Assembly: GCA_017643685.1 (NCBI GenBank)
Contig: JAEPMY010000023.1
Span: 1-35,785, forward strand
Length of the DNA: 35,785 bases
Direction of reading: 5' to 3'
From: Sneathiella sp.
Lineage (GTDB): Bacteria; Pseudomonadota; Alphaproteobacteria; Sneathiellales; Sneathiellaceae
Of the stretch, positions 8,124 to 16,907 are shown one piece after another (position 1 is the first letter of the stretch; each line of letters begins with the position of its first letter). The position numbers and the translations under genes were made by a program. The notes under the pieces are model-generated. The model saw only the letters and a list, made by a program, of their open reading frames with translations, ran no database searches and had not been told where the DNA came from.

Positions 8124-8587
8124 GTGAACTTAGTTTTTCGCGCTTTAACGGTCCCGAGATAGCGCCTGTACTGGCTCAGTTGCACACGCAATCCTTTGAA
8201 ACGACCTGGTCCGTTCTTGAATTTGAACGCCTTCTCGCCCTTGACGGAATGAAAGCCTACGTTATTTCAGAATTTGAAAATCCTGTTGGCTTCTCTCTTT
8301 ACCAAATCATGGGTGACGAAGCAGAGATTATCACTATTGGTATTTCGAAAGATCATCAGAAACGCGGCCTAGGTCACCTACTCCTAAACGAAGGGCTTGC
8401 CTATTTGAAAACTAAAGGGGTTCAAAGACTGTTTTTGGAAGTATCCGAGGAAAACATGTCTGCCCGTAATCTCTATGAACGCAACAGTTTTTCTAAGGTA
8501 GGTGTCCGAAAAAAATACTATCAAGTAGGAAGTCGGAAGATTGACGCGCTTGTCATGGAAAAGAAATTAAATCTGGAAGTCAGGTGA
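8120..8587 (+). CDS. rimI: Ribosomal-protein-alanine N-acetyltransferase RimI
   Basis: A GNAT-fold acetyltransferase of 155 residues. The acetyl-CoA pyrophosphate-binding loop is KDHQKRGLGHLLL, matching (R/Q)xxGxG/A, and FLEVSEENMSARNLYERNSF is the RimI C-terminal signature with the Asn and Tyr that bind CoA and substrate. In Escherichia coli RimI acetylates the N-terminal alanine of ribosomal protein S18. It is translationally coupled to tsaB, a common pairing that helps identify it among GNAT proteins. An AT-rich 211-base gap follows. Confidence 0.93.
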   Translation: MSELSFSRFNGPEIAPVLAQLHTQSFETTWSVLEFERLLALDGMKAYVISEFENPVGFSLYQIMGDEAEIITIGISKDHQKRGLGHLLLNEGLAYLKTKGVQRLFLEVSEENMSARNLYERNSFSKVGVRKKYYQVGSRKIDALVMEKKLNLEVR

Positions 8588-8737
8588 CTTCAAAACATTA
8601 CTTGCACGAAACATAATAAATATACATTGAAAAATGTGAAATTAAGTTATTCGTCTATTATCCCAAGTTCTGAGCAAATATTCAAACGAGAAGAATTTTC
8701 TAGCTTTTCACATTTAGACCTTTTTCTTACAGAAATA

Positions 8738-8766
8738 TTGCACATATTAGGTGCATACATTATAAG
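8738..8766 (+). promoter_or_regulatory. mucR promoter with embedded inverted repeat
   Basis: TTGCAC (8738-8743) and TATAAG (8761-8766) are exactly 17 bases apart, a good sigma-70-type promoter. GCAC (8740-8743) and GTGC (8751-8754) form an inverted repeat overlapping the -35 element, and the whole 8590-8790 region is AT-rich with many TA steps, as MucR/Ros proteins prefer. Autorepression by MucR is therefore plausible. Confidence 0.6.
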
Positions 8767-8798
8767 TCGCGAAAATATTTACGGAGGACTGGAGTAAC

Positions 8799-9215
8799 GT
8801 GTCTGAAAAAATCGAGAAAATGGAACTGTTGGCATTGACCACAGATATCGTAACATCTCACCTCTCTCGGAACACGATGGAGACTTCGGAAATTTCCAGT
8901 CTAATCCGTGAGGTCTATGCGACTTTGGCAAATGTCGGAACTGCAGAAGCTGTCACTGATCGCCCACAACCTGCAATTTCAATCCGCAAATCTGTCCAGC
9001 CTGATTATATCATCTGCCTTGAAGACGGTAAGAAATTGAAAATGCTGAAACGGCATTTGAAAACTGCCTATAACATGACGCCGGAAGAATATCGTCAACG
9101 TTGGGGCCTACCATCAGACTACCCAATGGTCGCCCCGAACTATGCCAGCCAGCGCAGAAATCTGGCGAAAAAGATCGGTCTTGGCACGAAACGTAAAAAG
9201 ACTGCCTCCAATTAG
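8799..9215 (+). CDS. mucR: MucR/Ros family transcriptional regulator
   Basis: This 138-residue DNA-binding protein is of the Ros/MucR type, which acts as an H-NS-like silencer and global regulator in Alphaproteobacteria. The single zinc-finger-like domain spans roughly residues 66-125, with IICLEDGKKLKMLKRHLKTA as its core, followed by MTPEEYRQRWGLPSDYPMVA. The first ligand Cys and the Asp replacing the second Cys are present, as is the His of KRHL. The His expected four residues later is Ala here. The start is GTG at 8799, with GGAGG about 12 bases and TGGAG about 6 bases upstream. Confidence 0.94.
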   Translation: MSEKIEKMELLALTTDIVTSHLSRNTMETSEISSLIREVYATLANVGTAEAVTDRPQPAISIRKSVQPDYIICLEDGKKLKMLKRHLKTAYNMTPEEYRQRWGLPSDYPMVAPNYASQRRNLAKKIGLGTKRKKTASN

Positions 9216-9295
9216 GGTTAATGGGCTAGCCGCCTGATACAGAATTGGGTAAACTAGCCCCAAACTTTAACGATCGTTATTGGGAAGAGGCGTAT

Positions 9296-9784
9296 ATGTC
9301 ATCCAGACTGGAACAGCTTTGCATTGAAAAAGGTCTTCGTATGACAGGCCAACGGCGTGTTATTGCGCAGGTACTGTCAGATTCAAAAGATCACCCAGAT
9401 GTAGAACTGGTGTATAAACGCGCCGCAGATCTGGACGACACAATTAGCATTTCCACTGTTTATCGAACTGTTCGGATGTTCGAAGAAAATGGCATTCTTG
9501 AACGTCATGACTTTGGTGATGGACGCGCCCGTTACGAGGAAGTCTCCGACGAGCATCACGACCACCTGATCAATGTTGAAACAGGCCAGGTAATTGAATT
9601 TACCAATGCTGATATTGAAGAATTGCAACGTGTCATTGCTGAAAAGCTTGGCTTTGAGCTGATTGACCACCGTCTTGAACTGTATGGTCGCCCGATCAAA
9701 GGTCGGGAGAAAGATATTCCGGATGGCTCCACTGAAGCCGTTGTAAATATCAACCAGACGTCCTTAAAACATAAAGACGTCTGA
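9296..9784 (+). CDS. fur: Fur family metalloregulator (alphaproteobacterial Fur/Mur type)
   Basis: A Fur-fold repressor of 162 residues: winged helix (GLRMTGQRRVIAQVL; ISISTVYRTVRMFEE) and dimerisation domain with the metal site EVSDEHHDHLINVETG. The CxxC-type structural zinc cysteines are absent, with Asn and Thr in HLINVETG where many Fur proteins have Cys. This is usual for alphaproteobacterial Fur, which often acts as a manganese- or iron-responsive Mur. I chose the ATG at 9296, preceded by GAAGAGG, over the TTG at 9245, which has no ribosome-binding site and adds unconserved residues. An inverted repeat GGGCTAG/CTAGCCC (9223-9229, 9254-9260) upstream may be regulatory. Confidence 0.93.
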   Translation: MSSRLEQLCIEKGLRMTGQRRVIAQVLSDSKDHPDVELVYKRAADLDDTISISTVYRTVRMFEENGILERHDFGDGRARYEEVSDEHHDHLINVETGQVIEFTNADIEELQRVIAEKLGFELIDHRLELYGRPIKGREKDIPDGSTEAVVNINQTSLKHKDV

Positions 9785-9809
9785 TTTTCCTCATGGAAAC
9801 TAGTAGTAA

Positions 9810-10595
9810 ATGACTGCCCTTCGTTCCAGTTTCATCATCCTTCTCATTTTTCTGTGGGCAGGTGTTTTGATCCTGCCACAACTCTTCGTGCTGGGATTTC
9901 TGCCAGATAACCGATACAAGCTTCCCCGCCTGTTTCATGCGGGGCTTTGTCGACTGTTCCGCGTCAAGGTAGAGATGCATGGCACCCCGAGTAGTGTGCA
10001 TCCAACCCTTTTTGTGATTAATCATATCTCCTGGATGGATATCCCGGTTGTGGGTAAAGCGCTGAAAGGCAGCTTCGTTGCAAAACAGGAAGTGGAGGGT
10101 TACCCACTTATTGGCTGGCTTGCCAAACTACAGCAAACCATTTTCATCGCCCGCACCCGTCCTTCCGTTCGCAACCACAAAGACGGTATGCAGGAACATC
10201 TGGAAGCTGGCGATAATATTTTTCTGTTTCCAGAAGGCACCTCTTCCAACGGCTTGGTTCTTCAGGATTTCAAAAGCGCCTATTTTGCGTTGGCAGAGGG
10301 CTATAAAGGCGAGAAACCACTTACGGTCCAGCCTGTCACCTTGGCCTATAGCCAAATGGACAATCTATTGATGAGCCGAAGTTTGATGAAAACTGTGGCT
10401 TGGGTAGGGGATGAAGAACTCATTGGCCATGTGTGGAATTTTATGAAATCAGGTCGCGTCACAGCGGAACTTCGCTTTCATCCACCCGTCACAATCGACC
10501 AATATGATTCCCGTAAGACCATGGCAGCCGATTGTCAGCGGAAAATTGCTGAGGGACTGTCCCGCGCCCTAACCGCGAGACCAGAACCTCAATAA
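9810..10595 (+). CDS. plsC: 1-acyl-sn-glycerol-3-phosphate acyltransferase (PlsC family)
   Basis: PlsC transfers an acyl group to lysophosphatidic acid to make phosphatidic acid at the inner membrane. The 261-residue protein begins with a hydrophobic anchor (residues about 7-30). The HxxxxD catalytic motif lies in NHISWMDIP (H72, D77), and FPEGTSSNG is the substrate-binding motif III. The gene lies 25 bases after fur and may be co-transcribed with it. The ribosome-binding site is weak. Other lysophospholipid or ornithine-lipid acyltransferases share these motifs, so the exact acceptor is inferred. Confidence 0.92.
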   Translation: MTALRSSFIILLIFLWAGVLILPQLFVLGFLPDNRYKLPRLFHAGLCRLFRVKVEMHGTPSSVHPTLFVINHISWMDIPVVGKALKGSFVAKQEVEGYPLIGWLAKLQQTIFIARTRPSVRNHKDGMQEHLEAGDNIFLFPEGTSSNGLVLQDFKSAYFALAEGYKGEKPLTVQPVTLAYSQMDNLLMSRSLMKTVAWVGDEELIGHVWNFMKSGRVTAELRFHPPVTIDQYDSRKTMAADCQRKIAEGLSRALTARPEPQ

Positions 10596-10736
10596 TGTAT
10601 GAGAACAAGGGTTCCTTTGACTTTTTTCATGAGAGGCTTCATTCTTATACAGAATTCTGATATGAAGCGCGGCTTGAAGAATTTCCAAGGGATTTGCAAA
10701 GTGCAAACCCGCAAGTTTAATGGTCTGTGAGGACGA

Positions 10737-12098
10737 GTGACCAAACAGCTTTATATATCTACATACGGTTGCCAGATGAACGTTTACGATTCTGCCCGTA
10801 TGGCCGACATTCTCTCTCCGCTGGGTTACGAAGTAACCAACGATCCCAACAACGCGGATATGGCAATCCTGAACACCTGTCACATTCGTGAAAAAGCCTC
10901 TGAAAAGACTTTTTCCGAGCTTGGACGCCTGCGTAATATGCGCAAAACCAAGGAAGAAAAAGGTGACGGGGAAATGGTGATTGCGGTCGCCGGTTGCGTC
11001 GCGCAAGCCGAAGGCGCAGAGATCATGAAGCGTGCGCCATATGTGGATATGGTATTTGGCCCGCAATCCTATCACAAACTGCCCCAGATGCTGGCAGAAG
11101 CAACCCGTCAGGCAGGCGGTGTTCTGGATACGGATTTCCCTGTTGATGCCAAATTTGATCACCTTCCCAAAGAAGCAATCGACAAAAGCCTGAGCGCGTT
11201 TTTGACCGTTCAGGAAGGCTGCGACAAATTCTGCGCCTTCTGTGTCGTGCCCTACACCCGCGGGGCAGAGTTTTCTCGAACGGTTGATGAGTTGGTGGAT
11301 GAAGCCAAGCGTATGATCGAAGGCGGCACGCGTGAGATCACTCTATTGGGTCAGAACGTAAACGCCTATCACGGCCTCGATGCAGATGGGGAGAGCCGCA
11401 CTCTGGCAGAGCTCATTTATCGCCTATCTGAACTCGACGGTCTATTGCGCCTCCGCTACACGACGTCTCATCCGCTTGAAATGACAGAAGACCTTTGTCA
11501 GGCACATCGTGATGTGGACATTTTGATGCCCTATCTACATTTGCCGGTACAGGCAGGTTCCGATCGCATTCTGGATGCCATGAACCGTCGGCATACAGCA
11601 GATGAATATCGCCGCATTATCGAAAAATTGAGAAGCTACCGTCCGGACCTCGCCCTCTCTGGTGACTTTATTGTTGGCTTCCCCGGGGAGACAGACGCTG
11701 AATTTGAAGATACAATGCAGCTTATCCGCGATGTTGAATATGCGCAGGCCTATAGCTTTAAATATAGCCCGCGCCCCGGAACTCCGGCTGCTGCGCTGAA
11801 CGATCAGATGATTGCTGAAGATATAAAATCCGAACGTCTACAACGCTTACAAGCTTTGCTTAATGAGCAACAACTTTCCTTCAACAAATCATTCGAAGGA
11901 AAAACAGTCCCGGTTCTTCTGGAGCGAGAAGGAAAACGGGAAGGACAGCTTATCGGCCGCAGCCCTTATATGCAGTCCGTTTATGTTCAGTCCCCAACAC
12001 ATCGTATCGGCCGTGTTGCCGAGGTAATCGTTGAGGAAGGGAACGCCAATTCCCTGCGCGGTAAACTCAAACCCGGTAGCGTGCAGGACGCTGCCTGA
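10737..12098 (+). CDS. miaB: tRNA-2-methylthio-N6-dimethylallyladenosine synthase MiaB
   Basis: This radical-SAM methylthiotransferase converts i6A37 to ms2i6A37 in tRNA. Order of domains: UPF0004 with its three [4Fe-4S] Cys (C12 in YGCQMN, C48 in [10 protein letters not shown]87 in GCVAQ), radical-SAM core with CDKFCAFC (C162, C166, C169), and a C-terminal TRAM domain. The 453-residue length is typical. The start is GTG at 10737 with GAGGA just upstream. In many alphaproteobacteria and in E. coli miaB precedes phoH (ybeZ), ybeY, corC and lnt, as here. Confidence 0.98.
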   Translation: MTKQLYISTYGCQMNVYDSARMADILSPLGYEVTNDPNNADMAILNTCHIREKASEKTFSELGRLRNMRKTKEEKGDGEMVIAVAGCVAQAEGAEIMKRAPYVDMVFGPQSYHKLPQMLAEATRQAGGVLDTDFPVDAKFDHLPKEAIDKSLSAFLTVQEGCDKFCAFCVVPYTRGAEFSRTVDELVDEAKRMIEGGTREITLLGQNVNAYHGLDADGESRTLAELIYRLSELDGLLRLRYTTSHPLEMTEDLCQAHRDVDILMPYLHLPVQAGSDRILDAMNRRHTADEYRRIIEKLRSYRPDLALSGDFIVGFPGETDAEFEDTMQLIRDVEYAQAYSFKYSPRPGTPAAALNDQMIAEDIKSERLQRLQALLNEQQLSFNKSFEGKTVPVLLEREGKREGQLIGRSPYMQSVYVQSPTHRIGRVAEVIVEEGNANSLRGKLKPGSVQDAA

Positions 12099-12112
12099 CA
12101 TCAGGAGAGAAA

Positions 12113-13186
12113 GTGTCCAACCCCTCAAAAGACCACACAAAAGCTCTAAATAAACAGAAGAGCTCTACCAAGGTTGTTGAGTTTGAAGACAACCACCTGC
12201 TAGCCCAGCTTGTGGGCGAACATGACCGACATCTCGCCCGTATTGAACAAGGTCTTGATGTGTCGGTTACCCCCCGGGGAAATAAAATGGCAATTGAGGG
12301 GCCGAAACATGCCCGAAAGGCAGCGGCACATGTCATGCAGGACCTATATAAACGCCTGCAAAAAGGGTTTGATGTGACAGAGGGTGAGGTTGATGCGGCC
12401 ATTCGCATGGCTGAAGATTTAACCGCGGATGAAAATCCGAATGCGTCTGTCGCGCGGGTTGAGGACATGATCGTCACCAAGCGCCGCCGTATTACGCCGC
12501 GCTCCTCAAACCAGAAGGTTTACGTAAACGCGCTTCGCACCAATGAATTGGTGTTTGGGCTGGGCCCGGCCGGTACAGGTAAAACCTATCTTGCTGTTGC
12601 CAACGCCGTTCAGGCGTTGATCAACGGCCAGGTAGATCGTCTGATCCTTGCCCGCCCCGCCGTTGAAGCCGGTGAAAAGCTTGGTTTTCTGCCGGGTGAT
12701 ATGCGCGATAAAATCGACCCGTATCTTCGTCCACTTTATGATGCACTTTACGACATGCTTCCGGCTGAAGAAGTAGTCAAACGCTTGGAGAATGGGGAAA
12801 TTGAAGTTGCGGCACTCGCCTTTATGCGTGGCCGGACACTCGCCAATGCCGCCATTATTCTTGATGAGGCCCAAAACACCACACCTGTTCAGATGAAAAT
12901 GCTGCTGACCCGCATGGGAGAAAATTCCAGCATGGCTGTCACCGGTGACCTGTCACAAATCGACCTGCCACTGGGGGTTCCGTCTGGCCTAAAGGAAGCC
13001 GTCAAAATTCTTCGCGGCGTAAAAGGCGTTGATATCATCGAATTTGGCGAAAGTGATGTGGTTCGCCATCCATTGGTGACCCGTATCGTGAAAGCATATG
13101 GCGAACATGAACGGGAAAAGAAACTCAATCTGGATCAAAATTCCGCCTCAAAGCGGACAAAAGGAAAGGCGAGTGAGCACACTTGA
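12113..13186 (+). CDS. ybeZ: PhoH-like ATPase (YbeZ)
   Basis: A cytoplasmic P-loop ATPase of the PhoH family with 357 residues. Walker A is GPAGTGKT at residues 151-158, and IILDEAQNTTPVQMKMLLTR contains the Walker B region. An N-terminal extension with a KH-like segment precedes the ATPase domain. PhoH/YbeZ is tied to YbeY in RNA processing and ribosome maturation, and ybeY is the next gene. The start is GTG at 12113, 15 bases after the miaB stop, preceded by AGGAGAG. The tail from about residue 335 is lysine-rich and unconserved. Confidence 0.96.
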   Translation: MSNPSKDHTKALNKQKSSTKVVEFEDNHLLAQLVGEHDRHLARIEQGLDVSVTPRGNKMAIEGPKHARKAAAHVMQDLYKRLQKGFDVTEGEVDAAIRMAEDLTADENPNASVARVEDMIVTKRRRITPRSSNQKVYVNALRTNELVFGLGPAGTGKTYLAVANAVQALINGQVDRLILARPAVEAGEKLGFLPGDMRDKIDPYLRPLYDALYDMLPAEEVVKRLENGEIEVAALAFMRGRTLANAAIILDEAQNTTPVQMKMLLTRMGENSSMAVTGDLSQIDLPLGVPSGLKEAVKILRGVKGVDIIEFGESDVVRHPLVTRIVKAYGEHEREKKLNLDQNSASKRTKGKASEHT

Positions 13187-13204
13187 TGCTCACCGCCCCG
13201 GTAT

Positions 13205-13774
13205 ATGAGTATGGCAGTTAAAGACCTTTCTTTGGCAGAACTACCGCTGCCGTGTCATCTGGTTCAATCATTTGATACCAGCGGCTGGCCCTTGGGCGAA
13301 AGCGAGCTTGAAAAAAAAGCAGAGCAGGTTTTCATCGCCACTTTGCGGCGCGCGTTTGCCAAAATTGGCGAATTCACGGTTCCAGACAATAGTGAATTGG
13401 AAGTTAGTCTTCTGTTTACGGACAATACTCATATTCAGGAATTGAACCGCGATTTTCGTGGCCGCGATAAAGCAACAAATGTTCTTTCATTCCCAGACAC
13501 ACCTTTTGATGCCGAGGGACTTGAAGATGCTGCCAGATGGGGGGAGCCCCTTCTTCTTGGAGATATTGCCATCGCCAAGGAAACCGTGATCAAAGAAGCC
13601 GAAGCCCAAGGCAAGTCTTTTGAGGACCATTTCTGTCATCTATTGACTCATGGTATCCTGCATTTGATGGGTTATGATCACATTGATGACGATGATGCGA
13701 TAAAAATGGAAACACTTGAGATCGAAATCCTTGCAAAACTGGGTATAAACAACCCATATCTTGCAGACGAATAG
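13205..13774 (+). CDS. ybeY: Endoribonuclease YbeY (rRNA maturation factor)
   Basis: A zinc-dependent endoribonuclease needed for 16S rRNA 3'-end maturation and 70S quality control. The signature THGILHLMGYDH gives zinc ligands H149, H153 and H159, and RGRDKATNVLSFP is the conserved substrate-groove segment. At 189 residues it is slightly longer than the roughly 155 of E. coli, with extra N-terminal residues before the fold. The start could be the ATG at 13205 or 13211; neither has a clear ribosome-binding site. It follows ybeZ by 18 bases, suggesting one operon. Confidence 0.96.
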   Translation: MSMAVKDLSLAELPLPCHLVQSFDTSGWPLGESELEKKAEQVFIATLRRAFAKIGEFTVPDNSELEVSLLFTDNTHIQELNRDFRGRDKATNVLSFPDTPFDAEGLEDAARWGEPLLLGDIAIAKETVIKEAEAQGKSFEDHFCHLLTHGILHLMGYDHIDDDDAIKMETLEIEILAKLGINNPYLADE

Positions 13775-13800
13775 TTGAGGCGAGATTTAAAACAACCAAA

Positions 13801-14718
13801 ATGAACGATGACAGATCCGGCTTGGCCGAAAACGAAACTTTAGAAACTCCTTCATCGCCTGAGGGCGGTGGTCTTCTGAAAAAACTCCTTTCCGTATTGG
13901 GCGTCAGCACTTCATCTGACAGCAGCGTCCGCACCGCTCTTTCTGAATTGATCGAAGAGCATGATAATCCGGAACAGGAGATTAATGCGCAAGAACGTGC
14001 CATGCTGACCAACATCCTCAGCATTGGTGATTTGAGCATTCGGGATGTCATGATCCCTCGCGCCGATATCGAAGCCATCGATGACAGTCTGGAGCTAGAA
14101 CAGGTCGTGGAGCGCTTTACCGAGACAAGCCATTCCCGCCTTCCGGTCTACAAAGACAATCTCGACAACGTCATTGGCATGTTCCACATCAAGGATCTGA
14201 TCAATTTCTGGAACACCGAAACAGATTACAAATGGCAGAATTTCAAAAGAGAAATGCTATTTGTTCCACCCTCAATGTCAGTTCAGGACCTCCTTCTGAA
14301 AATGAGAGCCACCCACATTCATATGGCCTGTGTTGTCGATGAGTATGGCGGCATTGACGGGCTTGTCACGATTGAGGATCTCGTTGAGGAAATCGTTGGT
14401 GACATTGAGGATGAGCATGACGAACAAGAGGGGCCGCTGATTGCCGTTGCCGCAAATGGCACAATTGAAGCAGATGCCCGCGCCCCGATTGAAGAATTGG
14501 AGCAACTGTTAGAGCTCGATCTCCTTCCGGAAGAAGAAGATGAGGAAGTGGATACTGTCGGCGGACTGGTATTTCAGATCGCGGGCCATATTCCTGTGCG
14601 CGGCGAAATTATCCCCCACAATGCGGGTCTCGACTTCGAAATTATTGATGCAGACCCTCGTAAAGTGAAGCGGGTTCGGGTCATCAGATCAGTTGAGCTT
14701 CTGGAAGAAGAAGAATGA
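13801..14718 (+). CDS. corC: CorC/HlyC family CBS-domain protein
   Basis: A soluble protein of 305 residues. The CBS pair begins near residue 78 (IRDVMIPRADIEAID; HSRLPVYKDN; VDEYGGIDGLVTIEDLVEEIVGDIEDE), and a C-terminal transporter-associated (CorC_HlyC) domain includes VDTVGGLVFQIAGHIPVRGE. There is no DUF21 membrane domain. In Enterobacteria CorC (YbeX) is linked to magnesium and cobalt efflux; more recently YbeX has been linked to ribosome maturation. Its stop overlaps the lnt start by 4 bases (ATGA), as expected for coupled expression. Confidence 0.95.
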   Translation: MNDDRSGLAENETLETPSSPEGGGLLKKLLSVLGVSTSSDSSVRTALSELIEEHDNPEQEINAQERAMLTNILSIGDLSIRDVMIPRADIEAIDDSLELEQVVERFTETSHSRLPVYKDNLDNVIGMFHIKDLINFWNTETDYKWQNFKREMLFVPPSMSVQDLLLKMRATHIHMACVVDEYGGIDGLVTIEDLVEEIVGDIEDEHDEQEGPLIAVAANGTIEADARAPIEELEQLLELDLLPEEEDEEVDTVGGLVFQIAGHIPVRGEIIPHNAGLDFEIIDADPRKVKRVRVIRSVELLEEEE

Positions 14719-16295
14719 CCGCTGTCACAAGCTGGCTTGATCGTCGGTCTTATTGGCAAGTCGCAGGTCTTTCTTTCCTGATTGGATTACTTCTCGCAGC
14801 TACATTTGCACCGGTCCATTTGGTGTTTTTGCTGCCTGTCTGTTTTTCCGGTTTGTTGATCCTGCTTGAACAGGCGGCAAATAAAAAGCAGGCATTCTTA
14901 ATTGGCTGGTTTTTTGGCTTTGGTCAGTTTGTAGCGGGACTATATTGGATTGGGGTCGCCTTTACCATTGATGCCAACGCCCATGCCGCGTTAATCCCGG
15001 TCCCAACACTGCTTCTACCTGCGTGTCTCGCAATTTTTACCGGGATTACCACGCTGGTTGTCTACTTATCCAAAACAACCGGCCTCGCGCGTATTCTGTT
15101 TTTTGCTGGCATCTGGACACTCACAGAATATATCCGCGGGCTTCTTTTTACCGGTTTCCCGTGGAATCTAGTGGGCTACGCCTGGGGAGACCATCTGGCC
15201 CTTCTACAATGGTCAGCCTTTATCGGGATTTACGGGCTTACTCTCCTAACCGTTCTAATCAGCTCCTTACCAGCTATCTTAGCAGAGAAAGGGATAACCG
15301 CTCGGTATAAACGAAGCGTTATTCTAATTGATTGCGCCCTTCTTATCATGCTGGTGGTCGGCGGATATCTTCGTTTACAAGCTGATCCGCTTCCTTCAAT
15401 CGACGGAACAGATATTCGGATTGTTCAGCCAAATAATGATCAGCAAAATAAATGGCGCGGACAAACCCGTTTTCAGCATGTGAAGACACTCATGACCCTC
15501 AGCCGTGAGGATGGGTTTGAAAATCGGCATTGGATCTGGCCTGAGACAGCCCTTCCTTTTTTCCTAACCACAGATCTTCGCCTGCAGGACTATATCGTAC
15601 CACGCCTGCCAGAAGGGAAGTCAGTGATCACCGGTGCCGCCCGGCGCGATCCAGAGGTTAAAAAATATTGGAACAGTGTTCAGGCCCTCTCAAACGATGG
15701 CAGCATCAAAGGGATCTATGACAAACGGCACCTGCTGCCTTATGGAGAGTATCTGCCGATTCGAGAGTTTTTCAAAGCCTCTGGCATCGCCTCTCTTATC
15801 CCAGCACTTGATAACATGTCCGACTTCTCCTTCCCTGAAGCAGATATGTACAAAGTCACCACTTATGATGACTTACCACCCGCCAGAACCCTCATTTGTT
15901 ACGAGGTTGCCTTCCCTTGGGAAGTGTCAGCAGCGCAGAAGTTTGACTGGATCCTGAACGTTACCAACGACGCCTGGTTTGGTCATACATCCGGCCCCTA
16001 CCAGCATTTTGTGATCAGCCGCACCCGCGCCATCGAACAAGGGGTTGCGATGATCCGAAGCGCCAACAAAGGGGTTTCCGCACTGATCGATGGGTATGGT
16101 CGCGTTCTGGCTAAAAATTCGCCTCGTGAAGCTGGTATTATTGACGGGGCGATACCAGCCCCACTACAAAACCGACCAATTTACGCGCGGTTTGGCGAAA
16201 TCATCCCCCTTAGCCTACTGTTTGTTATTCTAAGCTTGGCAAGCTTGGTCGCTATATGGCATACCCCTAATGATCGCAACCATAGACTGAAATAA
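14715..16295 (+). CDS. lnt: Apolipoprotein N-acyltransferase
   Basis: Lnt adds the third acyl chain to the N-terminal Cys of lipoproteins at the inner membrane. The N-terminal half holds about seven hydrophobic helices. The C-terminal half is a nitrilase-like periplasmic domain with the catalytic triad E277 (WPETALPF), K337 (YDKRHLLPYGEYLP) and C395 (ICYEVAFPWEV). These match E. coli E267, K335 and C387 in order and spacing. The protein ends with one more membrane helix and has 526 residues, near the E. coli length of about 512. Confidence 0.98.
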   Translation: MTAVTSWLDRRSYWQVAGLSFLIGLLLAATFAPVHLVFLLPVCFSGLLILLEQAANKKQAFLIGWFFGFGQFVAGLYWIGVAFTIDANAHAALIPVPTLLLPACLAIFTGITTLVVYLSKTTGLARILFFAGIWTLTEYIRGLLFTGFPWNLVGYAWGDHLALLQWSAFIGIYGLTLLTVLISSLPAILAEKGITARYKRSVILIDCALLIMLVVGGYLRLQADPLPSIDGTDIRIVQPNNDQQNKWRGQTRFQHVKTLMTLSREDGFENRHWIWPETALPFFLTTDLRLQDYIVPRLPEGKSVITGAARRDPEVKKYWNSVQALSNDGSIKGIYDKRHLLPYGEYLPIREFFKASGIASLIPALDNMSDFSFPEADMYKVTTYDDLPPARTLICYEVAFPWEVSAAQKFDWILNVTNDAWFGHTSGPYQHFVISRTRAIEQGVAMIRSANKGVSALIDGYGRVLAKNSPREAGIIDGAIPAPLQNRPIYARFGEIIPLSLLFVILSLASLVAIWHTPNDRNHRLK

Positions 16296-16386
16296 TTTTC
16301 CTTTCATCTTAGTCTTTCGGTGGTCTACATTAGCATTTTCGATATATCATGTATTCGCACGAACTTGATCAAAAGGACCTTTTCAA

Positions 16387-16797
16387 ATGTCTTATCACCC
16401 TGTGGACGTCTATGTGGGCAGCCGCATAAAGCATCAGCGAACAGTAAGTGGTATCAGCCAAGAAAAACTGGGGCGGGAGCTGGGCCTTACCTTTCAGCAA
16501 GTTCAAAAATATGAAAAAGGCGCCAATCGGGTTGGGGCCAGTCGCCTGTATCAAATTAGCCAGATTTTAAATGTACCCCCTTCCTTTTTCTTTGAAGGTA
16601 TGAGTGAGGACGCCACAGATGCACATGGTGGCCTATACGATGAATCCGCCGGTTTTGAACATGACAGTCTTTCGAAACGCGAAACACTGGAACTGGTGCG
16701 CGCCTATTATAAAATAGATGATACCGAGCTTCGGAAGCGGGTCTTTGATCTGATCAAGTCTCTAGGTGGAATTGACTTGGATATTGAAAATTCCTAA
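16387..16797 (+). CDS. XRE-family helix-turn-helix transcriptional regulator
   Basis: A Cro/CI-type HTH protein of 136 residues. The HTH spans about residues 11-66: VGSRIKHQRTVSGISQEKLG, then LGLTFQQVQKYEKGANRVGA, which contains the recognition helix. A C-terminal region of about 60 residues (ETLELVRAYYKIDDTELRKR) is typical of a widespread alphaproteobacterial family found next to metK and lnt, of unassigned target. The ATG at 16387 is preceded by AAAAGGA (about 16372-16378). Confidence 0.9.
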   Translation: MSYHPVDVYVGSRIKHQRTVSGISQEKLGRELGLTFQQVQKYEKGANRVGASRLYQISQILNVPPSFFFEGMSEDATDAHGGLYDESAGFEHDSLSKRETLELVRAYYKIDDTELRKRVFDLIKSLGGIDLDIENS

Positions 16798-16804
16798 TCC
16801 TTGC

Positions 16805-16832
16805 TTGACCTGACCTGTTTAAACATTAAATT
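16805..16832 (+). promoter_or_regulatory. Candidate metK promoter
   Basis: TTGACC (16805-16810) and TAAATT (16827-16832) are 16 bases apart in the 98-base gap upstream of metK. The region downstream of it does not show the conserved core of SAM-II or SAM/SAH riboswitches. Confidence 0.45.
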
Positions 16833-16907
16833 GCGGGTTCGTTTTAATCAATTTGCGTAACTTTTGCGAGTTAGCAGCAATCCCTGATATGAAAGATGAG
16901 GCCCATC

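Noticed and set aside
16798..16895. A SAM-responsive riboswitch upstream of metK
   Set aside because: The 98-base gap is AT-rich and does not show the conserved cores or stable stems of the SAM-II or SAM/SAH classes that I would expect in Alphaproteobacteria.
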